Source: Kiritimatiellia bacterium (lineage in GTDB: Bacteria; Verrucomicrobiota; Kiritimatiellia; RFP12; UBA1067). From it: a DNA stretch of 5,149 bases. The position numbers and the translations under genes were made by a program. Positions 1 to 4,435 of the stretch are shown piece after piece. Under the pieces are notes generated by a model. The model saw only the letters and a list, made by a program, of their open reading frames with translations. It ran no database searches and was not told where the DNA came from. Position 1 is the first letter of the stretch; each line of letters opens with the position of its first letter. The DNA lies in NCBI GenBank assembly GCA_028707675.1, contig JAQWAM010000151.1:1-5149 (forward strand). The letters are read 5' to 3'.

Positions 1-387
1 AAGCTGGCCCGGGAGTGGCCGTCTCCGGTGGTCTGGAGCGGGTTCGAGATCGGAATCGCCGCTGCCTATCCCTACGAGTCGATCGAGCGTGACTACGGTT
101 ACATACAGCATCACCCGCTGCCCGAGGCGTACGCGCTTTACTCGCCTAAAGGCCATAACCGCCCGACATGGGATCCGTCCGCCGTGCTTTACGCGGTTTA
201 TCCGGACCGCGGTTACTTCAGTCTGTCTCCGGCAGGAACTGTCAACGTGGCCGACGACGGCGCCACCGTTTTCAGGCCCGGCAAAGACGGCAAGGGGCGC
301 GACCGCTATCTGGTCATGGATGCCGGACAGACCGCCCGCATGCGCGAGGCGATCGTGCAATTATGTGTTGCGCCGCCGACGAAATGA
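1..387 (+). CDS. Nucleoside hydrolase family protein, C-terminal part (5' end outside window)
   Basis: The frame is open from base 1 and ends at TGA 385-387, giving 128 residues. The fragment opens with a P-V-V-W-S-G-F-E-I-G stretch (residues 9-18), followed by HHPLPEAY (about 38-45), HNRPTWDPSAVLYAVYPDRG (50-69) and a GRDRYLV segment near the end. I recognise this as the C-terminal end of the inosine-uridine nucleoside hydrolase superfamily, in the variant common in planctomycetes and verrucomicrobia. Such enzymes cleave the N-glycosidic bond of ribonucleosides using a bound calcium. D58 in the W-D-P motif (bases 169-177) fits the late calcium-ligand Asp. Well-studied members have H-D-P here, so W57 replaces a His often involved in leaving-group activation, and the true substrate may differ. 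The N-terminal D-x-D metal motif is not visible. The last codons lie inside the left arm of a hairpin repeat. Confidence 0.82.
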   Translation, partial: KLAREWPSPVVWSGFEIGIAAAYPYESIERDYGYIQHHPLPEAYALYSPKGHNRPTWDPSAVLYAVYPDRGYFSLSPAGTVNVADDGATVFRPGKDGKGRDRYLVMDAGQTARMREAIVQLCVAPPTK

Positions 388-460
388 GGAAGTAGAAAGC
401 TCGTCGCCCGTCACAATCCCATTATTCCACTATTTCATCATTCCATTGAAGTTATAGACA
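381..460. repeat. TTCC-rich hairpin repeat, copy A
   Basis: Bases 421-460 match 4382-4421 at 33 of 40 positions without gaps, and six of the seven differences are transitions. The core is CTATTTCATCATTCC (430-444). The upstream stretch 381-395 can pair with it: 12 Watson-Crick pairs, one G-U and two mismatches over 15 positions, with a 34-base loop. The left arm includes the TGA stop (385-387) of the nucleoside hydrolase, so the hairpin would form at the extreme 3' end of that mRNA. No T-run follows, so a classic intrinsic terminator is unlikely; a 3'-end stabilising or dispersed repeat element is possible. The repeat relationship is well supported; the stem here is weaker than in copy B. Confidence 0.6.
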
Positions 461-467
461 AGCCGAC

Positions 468-490
468 CGCCCGGGGCTGCGCTCCGGGCG
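468..490. other. GC-rich hairpin
   Basis: Arms 468-476 (CGCCCGGGG) and 482-490 (CTCCGGGCG) pair over nine positions, eight Watson-Crick and one G-U, around a 5-base loop. It lies 80 bases after the nucleoside hydrolase stop. No run of T follows on either strand, so it is not a textbook intrinsic terminator. It may be a small repeat-type hairpin or part of a factor-dependent 3' end. Confidence 0.5.
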
Positions 491-617
491 AATATGATGT
501 GGTAACTGGAAGGTTTAACCTATAAGCGGCAGTTGAACGAGCATGAATCGGGCAAAGGCCGATAAACATTGGTTCTATTCGAAACCTGCGCCGCACCTGT
601 TTGGTGCAAGACGCAAC

Positions 618-726
618 TTGGAGTGCGGTGACAAAAGCCGCGCTTCGCGCGGGTTGCGGCACCGCTTTCCGGCCTGTCCGCGCCAAAGCGGCGTCGCGCG
701 GAATACCGCTTGCCGCCGCACTCCAA
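618..726. repeat. 109-base palindromic element with cloverleaf potential
   Basis: The ends are perfect inverted repeats: TTGGAGTGCGG (618-628) and CCGCACTCCAA (716-726). Pairing continues inward, so 618-634 against 710-726 gives 15 Watson-Crick pairs, one G-U and one mismatch. Inside are three further hairpins: 638-643/647-652 (loop 3), 662-668/685-691 (7 perfect pairs, then a bulge and a GGC/GCC extension) and 698-701/706-709 (loop 4). Together they make a four-stem cloverleaf. No flanking target-site duplication and no gene inside are visible. It looks like a non-autonomous, REP/MITE-like palindromic repeat. I recall similar GGAGTGCGG-bounded sequences being mistranslated as hypothetical proteins in verrucomicrobial and planctomycete genomes, but could not search for this. 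Confidence 0.65.
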
Positions 727-746
727 ATCCGTTCGCCAGACTTGCG

Positions 747-778
747 GAGCATCGGTATCGGAATCAACTGCTCTTTTT
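747..778 (+). terminator. Possible weak intrinsic terminator
   Basis: GAGCA (747-751) and TGCTC (769-773) can pair around a 17-base loop, directly followed by TTTTT (774-778). The arrangement resembles a rho-independent terminator for rightward transcription, but the stem is only five pairs and the loop is long. It lies 360 bases past the only rightward gene that could use it. Low confidence. Confidence 0.18.
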
Positions 779-791
779 AGGTTTAAGGTGT

Positions 792-880
792 TGGTAGGGA
801 TGCCTCCCCGAGGCGTCCGCGGTCATGGTAGGGACGCCTCCCCGAGGCGCCCGCGGCGGTTTCGGGGAAACCGCCCTACC
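792..880. repeat. Two tandem 34-base hairpin units plus a terminal hairpin
   Basis: Unit 1 (792-825) and unit 2 (826-859) start TGGTAGGGA and agree at 29 of their first 31 positions; both differences are C/T. Each unit carries a small hairpin, GCCTC-CCC-GAGGC (802-814), lengthened to six pairs in unit 2 (835-849). An 8-pair perfect hairpin follows, GGCGGTTT (855-862) with AAACCGCC (868-875) around CGGGG. CCCTACC (874-880) is the exact complement of GGTAGGG (827-833), so unit 2 and the terminal hairpin can close into a larger stem. TTTT at 881-884 follows at a short distance, so some rightward termination is possible, but the layout fits a repeat element better. Confidence 0.65.
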
Positions 881-976
881 TTTTCAACACGGCTTCAGTG
901 TGACAAAATGGCCAAGTTATAGGTGATCTGGGGGCATTAAGCATCCGGTTCGAAATTATCGGGCGGCGCTCAGCGC

Positions 977-1477
977 TCATAATTCCCGCGCGCGGCGTTC
1001 ACGGAAAAAATCTTGCAGCATCGCCAGGCACTCTTGTTCCAGCACGTCGCGGATGATCTGCGGGCGGTGGTTAAGGCCTTGGTGGTCAAGTATCGAAAAG
1101 ACAGAGTGCCCGCCGCGCTTGGGGTCTGAAACGCCCCAAACTACAAAAGGCACGCGCGCCAGCACGATGGCTCCAGCGCACATGGGGCAGGGCTCTTTGG
1201 TGACGTACAGAACCGTGTCCGTGAGCCGCCAATCGCCGAGCGCGGCAGACGCCTGGGTGAGCGCGATCATTTCCGCATGGGCCGTGGCGTCCTTCAGAGT
1301 TTCGGTTTGATTATGAGCGCGCGCCAGCACCTTCACTGCGGCCAGCGGGCGGTCATCGGAGTCTGGCCGTCTGATGATGACGCAGCCGGCGGGTACCTCG
1401 CCGACTTCGGCGGCCGCCCCGGCCTCGCGCAGGGCCAGCCGCATGAAGTGGGAGTGGAACTCCGGCGTCATGATCAT
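977..1477 (-). CDS. tadA: tRNA-specific adenosine deaminase TadA
   Basis: This 166-residue cytidine/deoxycytidylate-deaminase-fold protein should convert adenosine-34 to inosine in the anticodon of tRNA-Arg(ACG), a cytoplasmic and usually essential step for reading arginine CGN codons. The zinc site is complete: H67-A-E69 (His ligand, catalytic Glu) and P96-C97-P-M-C100 (two Cys ligands), followed by AGAIVLARVPFVVWG. D118 fits the position of E. coli Asp108. The C-terminal LNHRPQI and ECLAMLQDFFRERR segments match the TadA-specific tail, which separates it from other deaminases. Compared with E. coli there is a short polar insertion around residues 38-46. Start: M1 (1475-1477) is 9 bases past the stop of the upstream parvulin gene; M3 is an equally plausible start and neither has a strong Shine-Dalgarno. 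It is the last gene of the four-gene minus-strand cluster. Confidence 0.95.
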   Translation of the reverse strand: MIMTPEFHSHFMRLALREAGAAAEVGEVPAGCVIIRRPDSDDRPLAAVKVLARAHNQTETLKDATAHAEMIALTQASAALGDWRLTDTVLYVTKEPCPMCAGAIVLARVPFVVWGVSDPKRGGHSVFSILDHQGLNHRPQIIRDVLEQECLAMLQDFFRERRAREL

Positions 1478-1486
1478 CGCAAACGC

Positions 1487-2578
1487 CTAGATCTGCATTT
1501 CCTTGAACACGGTCTCGATCTTGGCGCCGGCCTTGAGGCCTTCGATATACTGCATTACCGCCTCGCGGGATTTCTCCTGCTTGATTTGATCCTCTACCTG
1601 CGCGGCGGCGGGGATGGTTTGCGGATTCTGCGGCTGCTCGGTTTTGATCAGTATGTGCGAGGCTGTGACGGTCTCCGGCTTGGCGGGATCGTCGCCTTTC
1701 GCCTCGCGGGCCGGCGACTTGGCCGTGACTTTGATCAGGTGGTAGCCGAAACGGGTCTCGACGATATCGCCGACCTTGCCGATCTCCTGCGAGAAAGCCG
1801 CATCCTCGAAGGGCTTGACCATCTGGCCGCGGGTGAACTCGCCCAGGTCGCCGCCTTTTTTGCCGCTGGGGCAATCAGAGTTATTCGCGGCCAGCTCCGC
1901 AAAGTCAGCGTTATTGTCCAACTGTTTCTTGAGGTCTGCGATTTTGGCTTTCTTTTCCGCGTTGGCGGTTTCCAGCCCGGCGTTCTTCGCTGTGATCTCG
2001 GCGTTCTGCTTCTCGATCTCTGCGATCTTGCTCTTGACCTCTTCGGGATCAACGGCGATTTTGTCGATTACCGTCTGCTTGATCAGCTTGTCGATGACCA
2101 GGCCTTCCTCGATTTCGGCGCGGGCGGCCTCTTCGCCTATCGGGGAATCCTTCAGATAATCCTCCAAGGTCTTGTTCTGGGGTTTGAGGGCCGCGGTGAT
2201 TTTCTCCATCTGCTTCTTGCGGTCTTCGTCGGTCGCGGTCACGGACTGTTTCTGCGCCTCTCCTAGCAGCAGGGTCTTCATGATGAAGCTGTACGTGACG
2301 CGCTGCTCTAACTGGGCCCGGGCGTCTTCCTGCTGTTCGGGCGGGACGTTTTGGGCCTTGATCAGGGCATCGACGATTTTTTCCATGTCCTTGCGGAGAA
2401 AGGTTTTGTCGTTGACCGAGGCGACGACCTCGTTGGGGTCTTTCGGCTCGGCGGAGACCTTGACGGTCTCGTCGGCGGCTTTCGCCGGCACGTTCTGTTT
2501 CCTGGCATCTTTGTTGCAGCCAGCGGTGATGATGACTAATGATGCGATTGCCATGCAGATGAGGGGTGCGCGCTTCAT
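1487..2578 (-). CDS. Lipoprotein parvulin-type (PpiC/SurA-like) peptidyl-prolyl isomerase, permuted domain
   Basis: A 363-residue periplasm-facing isomerase/chaperone. The N-terminus is a lipoprotein signal: K2 R3, a hydrophobic stretch 5-19, then T18-A-G-C21 as lipobox (Thr at -3 is slightly off consensus). Residues 48-175 form a helical SurA-N-like region with VVASVNDKTFLRKD. Parvulin core motifs follow: DFAELA (225-230), SDCPSG with C236 at the Pin1 Cys113 position, GGDLGEF (242-248), GQMVKPFEDAAF (251-262) and ETRFGYHLIKV (274-284) with active-site H280. The strand that normally opens the domain is missing; a coiled-coil-like segment (about 178-221, rich in K/E/A/N) is there instead. ASHILIK with H308 occurs after the last strand, followed by helices to the end. 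Start ATG (2576-2578) overlaps the recO stop as ATGA; GGAG stands 11 bases upstream inside recO. Likely substrates are exported or outer-membrane proteins (inference). Confidence 0.88.
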   Translation of the reverse strand: MKRAPLICMAIASLVIITAGCNKDARKQNVPAKAADETVKVSAEPKDPNEVVASVNDKTFLRKDMEKIVDALIKAQNVPPEQQEDARAQLEQRVTYSFIMKTLLLGEAQKQSVTATDEDRKKQMEKITAALKPQNKTLEDYLKDSPIGEEAARAEIEEGLVIDKLIKQTVIDKIAVDPEEVKSKIAEIEKQNAEITAKNAGLETANAEKKAKIADLKKQLDNNADFAELAANNSDCPSGKKGGDLGEFTRGQMVKPFEDAAFSQEIGKVGDIVETRFGYHLIKVTAKSPAREAKGDDPAKPETVTASHILIKTEQPQNPQTIPAAAQVEDQIKQEKSREAVMQYIEGLKAGAKIETVFKEMQI

Positions 2579-3408
2579 GGTGAACTTGTCTCCAATGACA
2601 CGGTTTCCCGCGTCGGGTTTTTATCTAACAACTCGAAGGCTACTCGCCGGACAGCCGGCGGGACTTCGAGGTGAAAAGTAATAAACATACCAAGAAATCG
2701 GGATAAGCCAAGAAGAAGATTGGGGGGCGGGCGATTTTTGTCGGTTTCAGCGCATGGCAGAATGCCGCCATCAGCGGTGTCTGGAAGCCTGTCGAGCATG
2801 TTCAGGAAGATCTGCCGGATGTCACGGTGCAGGGCAACGGTACGCTCGCCAGAGGCGGCGCCCGCAAGGTGCGGACAGGCAAAACGGCCCGAGGGCAGAG
2901 AGAAGCGCAGCCATTGGCGGTCTGGGGTGTGGCAGTGAGGGCACAAGGCCAGATTGGGCTTCAGGCCGAGCTTGGCCAGCAAGTTGACCTCGTAGCGGAG
3001 GACTAACTCTTTGAGGTCGCGGCGCGGCGCGCGGGGCAGGGCGTCGAGTGTGCGGTTCAACAGATGGTATACAGCGGCGGACTCCTGGTGGCTGGCGGTC
3101 ACGCGGGCGGTCAGGTCGGACAGGTAGGCGGCGGCGGCGGCGGAGCGCCAGCAGCGCCGTAGAGGTTCGCGCAGCGTGCTGGGGGAGCACTCGCGGATCG
3201 CATGGATGCCGTCACGTTCCCGGCGGTAGAAGAGCAGGTCGCAGGTGTAGAAAAGATCGTATTGCCCCAAAAAAGCGCTCTTGGGTCGGCAGGCGCCTTT
3301 TACGGCGGTCACTATCCGTCCGTAATCGGGGGTCAGCCACGTGACCATGTGCGAGGTTTGAGACCAAGGACGGATCTGCAGCACGGTCGCCTCTGTGTGT
3401 ATGATCAT
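2575..3408 (-). CDS. recO: DNA repair protein RecO
   Basis: 277 residues, slightly longer than typical RecO (about 240). RecO helps RecR and RecF load RecA onto SSB-coated single-stranded DNA and anneals complementary strands in the cytoplasm. The N-terminus (E6-A-T-V-L-Q-I-R-P-W-S-Q-T-S, then MVTWLTPDYGRIVTAVKGACRP) is the RecO OB-fold signature, including the G-R-I and K-G-A-R/C region. The middle is the helical RecO C-domain (TLREPLRRCW to LAKLGLKPNL). A zinc-finger-like segment follows: C156-P-H-C159 and, 18 residues later, C178-P-H180. Most zinc-bearing RecO proteins have C-x2-C twice; here the fourth Cys is absent and H180 or another residue may replace it. A GCG-repeat tract near 3128-3145 encodes an Ala run. 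The start is 2 bases past the DUF502 stop, and its 3' end overlaps the parvulin start by 4 bases, so translation of the two is probably coupled. Confidence 0.92.
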   Translation of the reverse strand: MIIHTEATVLQIRPWSQTSHMVTWLTPDYGRIVTAVKGACRPKSAFLGQYDLFYTCDLLFYRRERDGIHAIRECSPSTLREPLRRCWRSAAAAAYLSDLTARVTASHQESAAVYHLLNRTLDALPRAPRRDLKELVLRYEVNLLAKLGLKPNLALCPHCHTPDRQWLRFSLPSGRFACPHLAGAASGERTVALHRDIRQIFLNMLDRLPDTADGGILPCAETDKNRPPPNLLLGLSRFLGMFITFHLEVPPAVRRVAFELLDKNPTRETVSLETSSP

Positions 3409-3410
3409 GG

Positions 3411-4178
3411 CTATTGGTCTGCGGCGGACGGCTCGGCTTCATCAGACCGGTGCTTCATGATCAGCGAGTCGATGATTTGAAGCATCGAGTTTTTGCTGCC
3501 GGTGGCGGTTTTTTCTGGAAGGATGGCGCCGGCTGATATGATCAGGTTGATGGCTTCCGAGATGTCCATGTCCAGGGGGATTGTGTCCCGTTTGGGCACG
3601 ATTATTAAAAACCCTGAGGTGGGGTTGGGAGTGGTGGCGACAAAAATGCTGACGCATTCCAGCGGCGAGCCGTCTTCCGCCTTGATTTTGTTTGCGATGC
3701 CCGGGTGGGCGTTGGCGGTCACCATGCCGATGACGTAACAGCCCTTGCGGGGGTACTCGACCAGCACGGTCGCGTTGAACATGGTGTTGCGGCTTTTGGC
3801 GACCCATTCGCAGAGCTGTCGTACAAAGGTGTAGATGTTTCTGATGATGGGTATGCCGGAAAAGATGCGGTCAGCCAGATTATACAGGCGTTTGCCTAAG
3901 AAGTTGTGCGCAAGTTCGCCCAGGACATAGAAAATAAGCAGCAGGAAGATCAGCACTATCAACTGCAAAAGATAGCCGCCGAGCAGGTCGTCGACAACCT
4001 TGGGCAACAGGTGGCTGGGAAACCATGATGTCGTAACTCTGAGCAGAAAATTGAAGATCCACAGAGTGGCCATGACCGGCATGGCCAGCATCAGCCCGAT
4101 GAAAATCTTGTTACGGGCGCTGGTCAGCCGGCTCAGCTTGGCGGGTTTGACATATTGGCTGTTCGATAAGGACGGCAT
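3411..4178 (-). CDS. DUF502 family inner-membrane protein
   Basis: A 255-residue protein of the DUF502 family, whose biochemical function is unknown. Two hydrophobic helices are evident, at about 25-47 (IFIGLMLAMPVMATLWIFNF) and 69-91 (YLLQLIVLIFLLLIFYVLGE), preceded by a basic stretch (K12, K15, R17, R22, K24), so it should be an integral cytoplasmic-membrane protein. Family signatures follow the second helix: SGIPIIRNIYTFVRQ (107-121), the PRKGCYVIGMVT strand (143-154), then FVATTPNPTSGFLIIVP (179-195) and the LDMDISEAINLIISAG segment (202-217). The C-terminal 25 residues are polar and probably disordered. The start at 4176-4178 gives a normal family N-terminus, with only a poor GAG-like ribosome-binding match upstream. 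As the first gene of the minus-strand cluster, its promoter must lie within 4179-4435, but I cannot point to one. Confidence 0.9.
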   Translation of the reverse strand: MPSLSNSQYVKPAKLSRLTSARNKIFIGLMLAMPVMATLWIFNFLLRVTTSWFPSHLLPKVVDDLLGGYLLQLIVLIFLLLIFYVLGELAHNFLGKRLYNLADRIFSGIPIIRNIYTFVRQLCEWVAKSRNTMFNATVLVEYPRKGCYVIGMVTANAHPGIANKIKAEDGSPLECVSIFVATTPNPTSGFLIIVPKRDTIPLDMDISEAINLIISAGAILPEKTATGSKNSMLQIIDSLIMKHRSDEAEPSAADQ

Positions 4179-4349
4179 AGGCTCATAGTATGGCAGTGGC
4201 CGATATGCCGCGCAAGCCGTAAATCAGCGCGCGGAATTGCGGGTTGCGCGGTCGGGTGCCATTATGTAGTATCAGGGCTTACGCGGATATCATAATGTCC
4301 CCGTTTCGATCGGGGCTCGAACAAACGAAGAGGCAACTGACGTAATGTT

Positions 4350-4421
4350 GGAATGCTGGAAAAGCGAGTGCGTCTTTTGTCATCCTTCCGCTATTCCATC
4401 ATTCCGTTGAAGTTGCAGACA
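4350..4421. repeat. TTCC-rich hairpin repeat, copy B
   Basis: Arms 4350-4366 (GGAATGCTGGAAAAGCG) and 4389-4405 (CGCTATTCCATCATTCC) pair at 15 of 17 positions around a 22-base loop. Bases 4382-4421 are 33/40 identical to 421-460 in the other intergenic region. The right edge is three bases from the Shine-Dalgarno of the CE15 gene, so if transcription starts upstream the hairpin lies in its 5' leader. It could be a mobile or recombining intergenic repeat that landed there, or a leader structure; sequence alone cannot decide. Confidence 0.68.
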
Positions 4422-4424
4422 CGA

Positions 4425-4430
4425 AGGAGG
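4425..4430 (+). promoter_or_regulatory. Strong Shine-Dalgarno of the CE15 gene
   Basis: AGGAGG stands five bases (TTTTC) before ATG 4436-4438. It is the clearest ribosome binding site in the window and fixes the start of the downstream esterase gene; the four minus-strand genes have no comparable site. Confidence 0.85.
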
Positions 4431-4435
4431 TTTTC

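Larger units (their letters stand above)
388..976. other. Intergenic region between convergent genes, rich in structured repeats
   Basis: These 589 bases separate the end of the nucleoside hydrolase from the end of tadA. I see no credible gene. The short open frames on both strands run across the palindromic element, lack a convincing ribosome binding site and resemble no family I know. Besides the elements listed separately there is a small hairpin with arms 593-597 and 603-607 (GCACC/GGTGC, 5-base loop) and a GCGC-TCA-GCGC mini-hairpin at 966-976 just beyond the tadA stop. Neither is followed by a T-run in the useful direction. Confidence 0.75.
4179..4435. other. Divergent intergenic region (promoters of the minus-strand cluster and the CE15 gene)
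   Basis: These 257 bases lie between two divergently transcribed genes and must contain or lead to promoters for both. On the minus strand CATAAT (complement of 4261-4266) and TATGAT (complement of 4289-4294) resemble -10 boxes, but neither has a good -35 at 16-18 bases, so I do not call a promoter. A perfect 5-pair hairpin with a 7-base loop lies at 4299-4303/4311-4315 (CCCCG/CGGGG). The right-hand part is occupied by hairpin repeat copy B. No small gene is evident. Confidence 0.6.

Noticed and set aside
618..726. tRNA or tRNA-like gene, because of the cloverleaf shape
   Set aside because: The 109-base length, 17-position closing stem, absence of a T-loop consensus and absence of a 7-base anticodon loop do not fit a tRNA; a palindromic repeat fits better.
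438..767. Minus-strand frame of 109 codons, and a plus-strand frame at 543-797
   Set aside because: Both translate the cloverleaf palindrome, lack a ribosome binding site and have no recognisable domain. Palindromic repeats of this kind often produce spurious hypothetical proteins on both strands.
792..859. CRISPR-like repeat
   Set aside because: Only two units exist, they abut with no unique spacers, and each is an internal hairpin unit. No cas genes are nearby.
1487..1680. Second, C-terminal parvulin domain in the isomerase
   Set aside because: Only the ASHILIK strand is present; no second GGDLG, GQMV or FGYH motif follows. A displaced strand explains it better than a second complete domain.
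1277..2266. Long open frame on the plus strand (329 codons)
   Set aside because: It lies wholly antisense to tadA and the parvulin gene, both of which carry clear family motifs. Its Leu/Gly/Asp-rich translation resembles no family, as expected of an antisense shadow in GC-rich DNA.
4299..4320. tRNA T-arm-like sequence (GGGGCTCGAAC)
   Set aside because: No matching acceptor stem, D-arm or anticodon arm can be drawn around it; it is a simple 5-pair hairpin.
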